A stretch of DNA of 64,000 bases, taken from assembly GCF_001469955.1 (NCBI RefSeq), contig NZ_LOPU01000004.1, positions 124,001 to 188,000 on the forward strand, written 5' to 3'. This stretch comes from Haloprofundus marisrubri. GTDB taxonomy: Archaea > Halobacteriota > Halobacteria > Halobacteriales > Haloferacaceae. The position numbers were made by a program, and so were the translations under genes. The notes under the pieces were generated by a model. That model was not told the origin of the DNA. It ran no database searches and saw only the letters and a list, made by a program, of their open reading frames with translations. Of this stretch, positions 8,693 to 15,852 are shown in pieces. Every line of letters begins with the position of its first letter. Position 1 is the first letter of the stretch.

Positions 8693-10531
8693 TCAGCAGT
8701 AGGCAGAGGACATTTTACGCCACTCAGCGTAGTCAACTTCCGGATGCCGAACTGCCACCCGCCGGAGTGATTCGTACATGACGTGAAGTTCCCCAACCAT
8801 CTGCCGTGCCTGATTGCGTAACTCCTCCATAGTCGTTTCCTGACCATAGGAGGCCAAGTTTGCTGTCCTCTGAGAGGCTCGTATATTCGTTACGTAATCC
8901 AAGATGGCTGCAGCACCACTCATGACCTCCTGAGAATTCCTCACTGCGCTGTGAACCTTATTGGGGTTTCTAACCAGTACCTGTCCAATATCTTCGCCCT
9001 CAAGCAACGCCTCAATCTCGTCGGGTGAGTCGTACCCATTGCACACATTTCGTCCTAATAATGAACCGCTCAGGTCTCCCAATGGAGAAAGGAATACTCG
9101 CGTGGCTCCGGCGATTGGATCCATTCTGTCGATTCCGATTGCTTCGGTTTCCAATTCAGTTATCGGATGTCGAATGGCGGTGAATGCTGTGCATGCTCGA
9201 ATGAGAGCCTCTGCGGCTTCTTGTGAATCATGCTCGATGCGTTGCTGGTCTACCTTCGGTAGCTCATCAAAGGAATCGACAGATGAATACTGTGGAACCG
9301 CAACCATCTGTCGTTTTGACCGTCCTCCTTTTGGACCTGGTATTGAACTTTTGTAATTCTTGGTACGACCGCTCTCAACGGCATACGCGCGTTGTTCCCA
9401 GTCAAGCATTGTAGCGGTCGCTGGCGTCAGGTCGTGATACTCCGTTCTGATGCTGCGGTGTGGGGCTGGGTGAGGTCGGTGTCCAATCCCTGCTCGCTGG
9501 AACTCACTGATGGGGATGTACGTTGGGCCCTCAATTGTCCGCTCTTTGAATACGATGCTGCTATCGTCCAGCGTGGCGTGTTTCTTTCCAGGAATTTTCA
9601 GACGTATCGACAGCAGTTGTTTGGCCAATTGCTTGAGACGCCTTGCCTCGTCAATCTCCTCTGTCCATCGGTTGGGGATGGCTTTGGCACCAAATCTCGC
9701 GCCAGCAACCGCGCCTGCAATTGCTCCGACTGTATCTGCGTCGTCACCTTCATTTACGGCTTGGACAATTGCGCTTTCTGCTGAGTCTGCTGTCAAACCA
9801 TAGTAGAGCCCTGCTTGCAGTGAGTCAACAACGTATCCTGAGTGTTTGAGCTTGGCCTCGAAGCGGGACTGATCCACCTCTCCGTCGATTGCCTTCTGTA
9901 CATGCTTAAGTGCAGTGGTGAGTTCGTCGGGGGCATCATATATCCCACCCAGTGCTTTCTGTAGTGGGTCACTCTCACCACGGATCAGGTTTGCAAGTGT
10001 CCGATTGAGGATTACGCACCCCCATTGACAGCGTGGGTCGGCGTGGGTGATACTCGATGAGAGTCGACTGACGTGGATGAGCTCGTCGTCGAAGTGCCGA
10101 AATGCAATCGCGTGTGGTGCACACCGCATCACACTTCCATTACCTGCGTTCGAGCCTTCGGGCCGTGATTCCCAGACGTCGACACCGGCTTCGTCCCACG
10201 GACGACCCTTCCGAATATGTGAAACCGCGTCACGTGTCATTAGCCCGATGTCGAATGGATCTGATTCGAGCCAGTCAACGAATCGGTTCCCGACATCGCT
10301 TGGGTCAAACCCTCGTTTGTCTACGAGACTTTCAGCGATGCAGAGCGCCATCTCTGTGTCATCAGTAATTGTGCCCGCTGGTTGTCCGTGGGTTCCATTT
10401 GCCAGCATCTCGATGACTTTGCCATGTTGGGACTTGATCTGCGATGCACTCTTGAACTCAACTGGCCGACCGAGCGCATCACCACAGGCCAATCCAAGAA
10501 GACATCCTTGTGCTCTACTTTCTTCGGTCAT
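8693..10531 (-). CDS. ADP-ribosylglycohydrolase with large unknown C-terminal domain
   Basis: This protein has 612 residues. Residues 1-300 are a classical ADP-ribosylglycohydrolase (DraG/ARH fold). GCLLGLACGDALGRP comes near the start, the TDDTEM metal site at about 55-60, GSVMRCAP in the middle and EGDDADTVGAIAGAVAGA near 262-279 supply the two magnesium sites. All key acidic residues are present, so it should cleave ADP-ribose from protein, nucleic acid or small molecules. Residues ~310-612 are unlike anything I recognise; they contain a conserved-looking GPKGGRSKRQMVAVP stretch and a helical C-terminus. Normal family members end near residue 300, so this is a fusion. It stands alone on its strand, divergent from the unknown gene at 10677. 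It may reverse an ADP-ribosyl mark made by a defence toxin, or act in NAD metabolism. Confidence 0.88.
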   Translation of the reverse strand: MTEESRAQGCLLGLACGDALGRPVEFKSASQIKSQHGKVIEMLANGTHGQPAGTITDDTEMALCIAESLVDKRGFDPSDVGNRFVDWLESDPFDIGLMTRDAVSHIRKGRPWDEAGVDVWESRPEGSNAGNGSVMRCAPHAIAFRHFDDELIHVSRLSSSITHADPRCQWGCVILNRTLANLIRGESDPLQKALGGIYDAPDELTTALKHVQKAIDGEVDQSRFEAKLKHSGYVVDSLQAGLYYGLTADSAESAIVQAVNEGDDADTVGAIAGAVAGARFGAKAIPNRWTEEIDEARRLKQLAKQLLSIRLKIPGKKHATLDDSSIVFKERTIEGPTYIPISEFQRAGIGHRPHPAPHRSIRTEYHDLTPATATMLDWEQRAYAVESGRTKNYKSSIPGPKGGRSKRQMVAVPQYSSVDSFDELPKVDQQRIEHDSQEAAEALIRACTAFTAIRHPITELETEAIGIDRMDPIAGATRVFLSPLGDLSGSLLGRNVCNGYDSPDEIEALLEGEDIGQVLVRNPNKVHSAVRNSQEVMSGAAAILDYVTNIRASQRTANLASYGQETTMEELRNQARQMVGELHVMYESLRRVAVRHPEVDYAEWRKMSSAYC

Positions 10532-10676
10532 ACTGCGATATCTGACCCTCTGTATGTAAGTGTGAATGACGAACTAATCGTAGCATCTGCTCACCGAAGC
10601 GGTAGACCTCGTGATAAACAAGTCCCAATGTATTCTCCCAAATTGCTTAGTACATACAGTTGAGACTTCTTCACGA

Positions 10677-11300
10677 ATGAACCAAGACCGCCAGGATTCC
10701 ATCAGTGAAACGCTCCAGGTTGAGTCACACAAAGGGAGCGATTCCTTGCCGTGGCAGTTCTCGATTGTTCGGACACCAGAAAAGATTGTAATCGAGGAGG
10801 CCCGTGGACCCAAAGACCGCTTCGATCCGGTAGTCAAGGACTTTACAATTGAGCGTCGAGAGCTTCATTCTCCGCCTCTCACATTCGAGCATGCTGTGAG
10901 TCGGCATGTATGGCAGGAAGACGAGGATCAACCGGCGGTCCGGTCACAAAGGAGTCAAGGCCACATCATCGAAGTGCTCTATGAGACATCGGATGGGTGG
11001 CATCTTGACCGGCCTGAACCAATGACGGATGGACCATTGCCAGAAACAAATGGCGAAGTCGTTCCTACTCGCCACACAGGCATTTCAGTGGAGGCGACGT
11101 TCCTTCGCTCGGAGGATGGTACCGACTTGAAGTTCACCGAAGAACGTGAGTACCACATTACGGAAGACGTCTTCAGCGAATACGAGACGGTCTATGTGCT
11201 TTCGTATAATGAGGTCAATGAGGAGTCGACTGATAATCTTGAGTGGACGGTTGAGGATGCGATTGCGTTTGAGCTTGTTCCAGATGTAAGTATAAACTGA
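10677..11300 (+). CDS. uncharacterised acidic protein, divergent from the ADP-ribosylglycohydrolase
   Basis: This protein has 207 residues from the ATG at 10677. The frame is open further upstream to 10611, but that extension is rich in Cys, Asn and Leu and unlike a halophilic protein. No family is recognised. It has many Glu and Asp residues and predicted beta strands such as GHIIEVLYET and TVYVLSYNEV, with no membrane segment. The 145-base divergent spacer with the ADP-ribosylglycohydrolase gene could carry shared promoters, so a functional pairing is possible but unproven. Confidence 0.6.
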   Translation: MNQDRQDSISETLQVESHKGSDSLPWQFSIVRTPEKIVIEEARGPKDRFDPVVKDFTIERRELHSPPLTFEHAVSRHVWQEDEDQPAVRSQRSQGHIIEVLYETSDGWHLDRPEPMTDGPLPETNGEVVPTRHTGISVEATFLRSEDGTDLKFTEEREYHITEDVFSEYETVYVLSYNEVNEESTDNLEWTVEDAIAFELVPDVSIN

Positions 11301-11330
11301 GTCGGGTTCTGCAACTCACACTATTCGCTC

Positions 11331-11816
11331 TCAGTCCGAGTTCTGAATGATTTCGCTTGGTGGGTTCTGTAGATTGACTTCAAATTCACGGCTGTGACGG
11401 AGTACGTTCTCTTCGAGTTCGGTCAGAAACTTCTTTGCATCCATAACAGCGTCATCGACATCATTGCGTGAACATTTGAAGTAGACATCCTTGAGATACA
11501 GATTCGGGTTGTTAGACTTGGCGCTGGATTCTGACCAATCGTATTTTTGCAGGTGTTTACCTGCGTCTTTCAGGATCCATTTCGCAGTTGCGTGTGCATG
11601 TCTACTGTCATCGTCGTCCAGCAATTCACGGTAGTTATAATCGGTGTGATAGTAACCGGGGGTGGGAATATCAGATATAATAATCTCAACCTGGTCGTTT
11701 TTTCGGTTGATCAGGTTTATTTTGGCATCTCTTCCCTCAAATGGCATTGCCACAGAATACGAGATTACAAATTGGTCTGAGAGGTCCTCTGATCTTGATA
11801 AGCGACTACGTGACAT
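11331..11816 (-). CDS. uncharacterised protein
   Basis: This protein has 161 residues. It begins with a basic, Ser-rich segment (MSRSRLSRSEDLSD) and continues with beta strands (QFVISYSVAMPF, DQVEIIISDIP) and a helical C-terminus. The GYYHTDYNYRELLDDDDSRHAHATAKWIL block may mark a family, but I do not recognise one. The base composition is AT-richer than the neighbouring metabolic genes, which suggests a recently acquired segment. An alternative start is the internal Met at residue 24. Confidence 0.5.
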   Translation of the reverse strand: MSRSRLSRSEDLSDQFVISYSVAMPFEGRDAKINLINRKNDQVEIIISDIPTPGYYHTDYNYRELLDDDDSRHAHATAKWILKDAGKHLQKYDWSESSAKSNNPNLYLKDVYFKCSRNDVDDAVMDAKKFLTELEENVLRHSREFEVNLQNPPSEIIQNSD

Positions 11817-11961
11817 CGGTTATGAATCTAAGTGATAGGATAAAATCATTGCTAGTCAATCTGTGGATATTGAATTTGATTCAGGACTACACACAAGTGC
11901 GACTACAGTTTAGATTTAGAATACTGAAGTGCAACAACACACCCAGTTCAATATAATTTGA

Positions 11962-12216
11962 TTAACTGGTCTCAATCCCAATGTCTAATTCGACGTCGCC
12001 TGAATACGCTTTCCAGTTGTCCGCACTGTGGAGTGTATCGTCGTCGAACGGGGCTTCGTTCCCGTCATAGCCATGCTTCTCAGCGATCTGCTTCGCGTAG
12101 TCGTCGAATTCCATATTATGAGCAGTCCGTAGGTGGACAGTGTTGATATACCAGTAATAGCGGTTGCAGAGGAGGCATTCGATTTGCCCAGTTTTGTCTG
12201 GTTTTTCAGTTGCCAT
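11962..12216 (-). CDS. small C2H2-like zinc-finger protein (MucR/Ros-like finger)
   Basis: This protein has 84 residues. I chose the start at 12216 (MATEKPD) because a TATA-like sequence (minus strand TTTATATG, centred near 12243) lies 27 bases upstream, the spacing of a leaderless haloarchaeal promoter; the upstream in-frame Met at 12240 would lie inside that box. The finger reads IECLLCNRYYWYINTVHLRT with a following H, giving C-x2-C...H-x4-H, and continues MEFDDYAKQIAEKHG. This matches the layout of MucR/Ros-type single fingers, which bind DNA. It is likely a small transcription regulator. The C-terminus is acidic. Confidence 0.65.
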   Translation of the reverse strand: MATEKPDKTGQIECLLCNRYYWYINTVHLRTAHNMEFDDYAKQIAEKHGYDGNEAPFDDDTLHSADNWKAYSGDVELDIGIETS

Positions 12217-12235
12217 AATTGGTTCTGACAACTGG

Positions 12236-12247
12236 TACATATAAATT
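12236..12247 (-). promoter_or_regulatory. TATA-like box for the zinc-finger gene at 12216
   Basis: The minus strand reads GAATTTATATGTA. It is centred ~27 bases before the ATG at 12216, the normal spacing for a leaderless transcript. Confidence 0.45.
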
Positions 12248-12275
12248 CTAATACTCAGACAGATCGTTGAGTTCC

Positions 12276-13391
12276 CTACTCTGACTCGATTTCCTCTGAG
12301 AAAACCTCAAAGAACACGTCACCGACTTCCACGAGCCACTGGACTCCCTCCATCAGTTTCTTTTCGTCGTCAAAGTCAATACTACGTCGTACGATGAACT
12401 TCCCTCGGTCCTTAGTTGCTGTTGTCTCAGTGGGTGCGATCCATTCTGACTGATATTCGGCAAGCGTCGTTGTTGAGAGTGCTGTACTGATTCGATCCTC
12501 AATCTCCTCTTGACTTTCGTTGAGCGTTCGGTACAATTCAGCGTCGTCTTTAATGATGAATCGCATCTCGACAACCTGCTCGTTGACTTTGCATCCACCT
12601 TGGATAGGCGCACCTGCCACAGTTTTTAGATTACAGGCAGTATTGTTCTTGGGAGTCCAGCCATTGTTGAGTGGTGAATTTCGGGACGCGATCTCTTCTT
12701 TGACGCGCTTCCAGAACGCGAGTTGTTGTTCAGCTTTGCGTGTAGTTGGACCATCTCGACTCCCGTCTTCGCCCATACTCTGTGGCTCTTCTCGGAGCGG
12801 TCGACGAATGGCCTCCGTTGTGAGTAAGTGCAGACCTTCTTCGGATCTGAATGACTGGTGAGTCACACAAATTACGTCGATACCGTGCTCTCGGAGAAAA
12901 TCAGCTACTGAGATGGTTTTCTCGTCGAATTCGTCGGCGAGGAGCAGCAGACGCTGATCTTGGTTAAACTCTCGTTCTGATAACGGCTCGTCAAGCTCAA
13001 AGTAGTCTGCGTGCGCCTCATTGAGTGCTGACGGAGTGGGAGTCTCGATATCGTGTGCTTGTCTGAATTCCTCATACCAATCGGCGAGTGTCTCATATGT
13101 TGTGTTACGGAGTCCGCTTGCGTAGTCGAGCGCTTGTGAGATGATATCCCGGGGAGTTCGGTCGCGTTTGAGTTCGAGAATAACGATATCGCCATTGGCG
13201 TCGACTGCTATGAGATCAAACGTAGTCTGATCGTCTGAGGGCCCTTCTTGACGGCTGAGATAGAGTAGGTCTTCGCCTCCGATGGTGGCTGCATGAGTAC
13301 GCACGAGTTGTTTTTCCAGTGTTCGCTCGTAGTCCACTGAGGTTTCGGGTATGCGTTGTAAATCGTCTTCTGAGACGTGGTAAAGTTCCAT
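12276..13391 (-). CDS. PD-(D/E)XK (NucS-like) nuclease with DUF4268-like C-terminus
   Basis: This protein has 371 residues. Its N-terminal half carries a clear PD-(D/E)XK core: D59 in TFDLIAVDANG and the ELK triad (E73-x-K75) in DIVILELKRDRTP, followed by the helix ISQALDYASGL. This matches the NucS/RecB-like nuclease domain. The C-terminal ~140 residues (EQQLAFWKRVKEEIASRN, then CKVNEQVVEMRFIIKDDAELY) resemble DUF4268, often fused to such nucleases. Family members are thought to act in restriction or DNA repair; the target here is unknown. It is monocistronic. The catalytic residues are intact. Confidence 0.85.
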   Translation of the reverse strand: MELYHVSEDDLQRIPETSVDYERTLEKQLVRTHAATIGGEDLLYLSRQEGPSDDQTTFDLIAVDANGDIVILELKRDRTPRDIISQALDYASGLRNTTYETLADWYEEFRQAHDIETPTPSALNEAHADYFELDEPLSEREFNQDQRLLLLADEFDEKTISVADFLREHGIDVICVTHQSFRSEEGLHLLTTEAIRRPLREEPQSMGEDGSRDGPTTRKAEQQLAFWKRVKEEIASRNSPLNNGWTPKNNTACNLKTVAGAPIQGGCKVNEQVVEMRFIIKDDAELYRTLNESQEEIEDRISTALSTTTLAEYQSEWIAPTETTATKDRGKFIVRRSIDFDDEKKLMEGVQWLVEVGDVFFEVFSEEIESE

Positions 13392-13480
13392 GCGTAGCAG
13401 TCTTGTTGCTAACTTGTAAATCGAATGATTGTTGAAATTCTGAATATTTGACTGGGTTAGCCAGTGACTTAGCTTTCAGA

Positions 13481-13490
13481 TTTATATATT
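13481..13490 (+). promoter_or_regulatory. TATA-like box for the small basic gene at 13515
   Basis: The sequence TTTATATATT is centred about 29 bases before the ATG at 13515, which fits a leaderless transcript and supports that start. Confidence 0.45.
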
Positions 13491-13514
13491 GTCGAACATA
13501 GCTAAAAGTAGAAG

Positions 13515-13796
13515 ATGCCAAAGAAGAAAAACTGGATTCAAGGAAAACAGAAGAACGACCTTCGGAAAATCAAGCGGGATAAACAAGAGAGACGAAACTA
13601 CCAGCAAGCTAAGACAGCCTCTGACAAACAACGCAAGCGGAATGCCAAGACTCTCGTGGAGATTTTTGACAATCTCGATATTGGTAACCCCGTTTCAACA
13701 GAAACGCGTGAAGAGAGGACTTGTGTTGAGACGAGTGAGAGAGATGTGGATTATAGAAACAAGGAAATGAAAAAGGATCTGACTCGTCATATTTAG
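13515..13796 (+). CDS. small, strongly basic protein of unknown function
   Basis: This protein has 93 residues and is dominated by Lys, Arg and Gln (for example KKKNWIQGKQKNDLRKIKRD), which is very unusual in an acidic haloarchaeal proteome. A TATA-like box sits at the correct distance upstream, so transcription is likely. No signal peptide or known domain is visible. It could bind nucleic acid or act as a toxin-like peptide. An overlapping frame starting at 13489 encodes a similar length with a less plausible composition; I prefer this frame because of the promoter spacing. Confidence 0.5.
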   Translation: MPKKKNWIQGKQKNDLRKIKRDKQERRNYQQAKTASDKQRKRNAKTLVEIFDNLDIGNPVSTETREERTCVETSERDVDYRNKEMKKDLTRHI

Positions 13797-13996
13797 CTTT
13801 CCTCCGTCATATCTTCTTAGTCTATTCAAGTATCTTCCAAAGTCTCGATCTGACCAACACCGATAATGAAGCTTGACAATGGCGACTGAGTCTTTTGATA
13901 GTAGAGTCAAGACATCCGAGTACCGTGTGGACACTCACACGCTCTAACTAATTTCAAAAATATTATCTGTACACAGTGAGGTTTGTTAACAACTGA

Positions 13997-15778
13997 ATGG
14001 CTTCAGAAGATGAGTCACTCGTAGATATCACGGTGAACTTTGAGGACTCTCCGATGGCGCTCGACAAAATCGGAACATCCGTTACAGAGACTCACTCAGA
14101 CCATCTACTCAATATCGAAGCAAACCGACTCTCGATTGCACAGAGCCAACAAGAACTCCAATCAATCGAGGAGATTGCGGAGCAAATCCAGCTGTTAGAA
14201 CATCAGTTAGATGCTGCTCATCGAGCCTTGTTCCAGATGGATGGAAGAGCATTGTTCGCGGACGAAGTCGGTCTCGGGAAGACCATCGAAGTTGGGATGG
14301 TTCTCAAAGAGATGGTGTTTCGTGAAGCTCACGACACGTTTTTGATTCTAACTCCTGCCCAGTTGGCAACACAGTGGCAGAAAGAGATGCGTGAGAAGTT
14401 TGGTCTGGATTTTGTTTGCAATTACGATGATGAGTTTGAGGGCTTCGAGACAGACGATAGAATCGTCGCAAGTATCGATACCGCTAAGGGAGCTTCGTAT
14501 GCCGAAGAAATCTACAAACGCAAGTGGGATGCATTAGTGATTGATGAGGCTCACTACCTCAGAAACCAGGGAACTAACCGCTACGATTTCGTCAAAGACA
14601 TCGACTTTCAATATGCGTTCTTCGCAACAGCAACACCCGTTCAAAACGACGTCACGGACCTATACAACATTATCAACCTGATCCGGCCGGGTCTATTCGG
14701 GACAGAAGCTGAATTCGAACGGCGATACATCCCAAATATGGGGAACGGTGGAGTACGAAACGCCTCTGAGTTGAACCGACTGTTGCGGTCTGTGATGATT
14801 CGACACAAACGTGGCGATACGTCCATCGATTTCACTGACCGGCAAGTGCGGACAAAAACATTCCAGCCTAGCACACAAGAGCGGGAACTCTACAACCTCG
14901 TCACAGAGTACGTAAAGAATCACTATTCAAAACAGAGTGGACAGCACCTGGTCATGCTCATGCTCCAAAAAGAGGTGGTGAGCTCGCCATGGGCAGTGCT
15001 TGGAACCGTCGAAAAATGGCTTGATGGAGACGGCCGAAAGGTGAGCGGGAGAGAACGCCAAGAACTCCTCACTGTCGCAAAACAAGCACGGAAAATTGAG
15101 CAGACAACAAAGCAAGAGAAGCTTCTCGAAATTATCCGTGGCGTGAACAAACAGATGAACACAGGGCGGGCAATCGTCTTCACTCAGTTCCGTGCGACAC
15201 AGGATGCGATTATCGAGGCGTTACAGATCGACGACAACGAAATCCCTATTCATCGTGTTAATGGCTCTCTGTCGAGCGATAAGAAGGATGCCCAGCTCCG
15301 GCAGTTCAAGGATCGAGGCGGTGTGCTAGTGACAACCGATTCGATCAGTGAAGGACGCAATATCCAGTTCTGCAACGTAATCATCAACTATGATTTGCCA
15401 TGGAATCCAATGAGCGTAGAGCAACGAATTGGTCGTATTGACCGAATCGGCCAAAGTCGAGATGTCTATGTCTACAACCTAGCTCTGGAGGGGACTGTCG
15501 AGGATTATGTCTTGGACAAGCTCTACGGCAAGATTGATGTCTTCCACCAAACGGTTGGCGGACTCAAGGAGATTCTATCCGAACGGGAGCAATCGAGAGG
15601 CCAATTCGAACAAGAAGTTCTCCAACAGCTAATTGAAGCAGGGTCTGAGCGACAATTGGAGAACAATTTCGAGGACATGGCGGTCGACCTGAAATCGGAT
15701 ATGGAGTCCGCGAAAAAGGCACAGGAATTCAACGAAGAAGTCTTCGAGAGCTTCGAGACAGGAGGAAACAAAGCATGA
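13997..15778 (+). CDS. SNF2/HepA-type DNA helicase, short form
   Basis: This protein has 593 residues and is a complete SF2 motor. Q-motif region LLEHQLDAAHRAL, Walker A in FADEVGLGKTIEVG (88-97), DEAH at 183-186, motif III ATATPVQND, then the second lobe with IVFTQFRATQDAII, VTTDSISEGRNIQF and motif VI RIGRIDRIGQ. It ends soon after the motor (LEGTVEDYVLDKLYGKIDVF plus a helical tail), so it lacks the large C-terminal region usual in RapA/HepA proteins. The gene at 15849 seems to supply that region as a separate protein. The stop codon overlaps the ATG of a 25-codon micro-ORF. It is the first gene of the operon 13997-18526 and probably drives translocation on DNA for the Mrr-type nuclease at its end. 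Confidence 0.92.
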   Translation: MASEDESLVDITVNFEDSPMALDKIGTSVTETHSDHLLNIEANRLSIAQSQQELQSIEEIAEQIQLLEHQLDAAHRALFQMDGRALFADEVGLGKTIEVGMVLKEMVFREAHDTFLILTPAQLATQWQKEMREKFGLDFVCNYDDEFEGFETDDRIVASIDTAKGASYAEEIYKRKWDALVIDEAHYLRNQGTNRYDFVKDIDFQYAFFATATPVQNDVTDLYNIINLIRPGLFGTEAEFERRYIPNMGNGGVRNASELNRLLRSVMIRHKRGDTSIDFTDRQVRTKTFQPSTQERELYNLVTEYVKNHYSKQSGQHLVMLMLQKEVVSSPWAVLGTVEKWLDGDGRKVSGRERQELLTVAKQARKIEQTTKQEKLLEIIRGVNKQMNTGRAIVFTQFRATQDAIIEALQIDDNEIPIHRVNGSLSSDKKDAQLRQFKDRGGVLVTTDSISEGRNIQFCNVIINYDLPWNPMSVEQRIGRIDRIGQSRDVYVYNLALEGTVEDYVLDKLYGKIDVFHQTVGGLKEILSEREQSRGQFEQEVLQQLIEAGSERQLENNFEDMAVDLKSDMESAKKAQEFNEEVFESFETGGNKA

Positions 15779-15852
15779 GTCAAACAACTACCTCTGAGTC
15801 TCAGCGATACGTGTCCGAGAATTCTCTCGGTGCACTACGGGGTGTGCTATGA
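15775..15852 (+). CDS. 25-codon micro-ORF coupled to both neighbours by ATGA overlaps
   Basis: An ATG at 15775 overlaps the helicase stop (ATGA), and the TGA at 15850-15852 overlaps the ATG of the next gene (15849) in the same way. The encoded peptide starts MSQTTTSESQRYV and ends SLGALRGVL. Two perfect four-base overlaps around a 78-base frame would be a notable coincidence. The simplest interpretation is a translated leader or micropeptide that couples synthesis of the helicase and its partner. It could also be an ORF translated only to reinitiate on the downstream gene. No homologue is recognised. Confidence 0.5.
   Translation: MSQTTTSESQRYVSENSLGALRGVL

Noticed and set aside
10047-10559. 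A 170-codon plus-strand frame
   Set aside because: It is antisense to the ADP-ribosylglycohydrolase catalytic domain and is Ser/Arg-rich, as shadow frames are.
13489-13770. Alternative frame over the small basic gene
   Set aside because: Its start lies between the TATA box and the expected transcription start, while the 13515 frame has the correct spacing.
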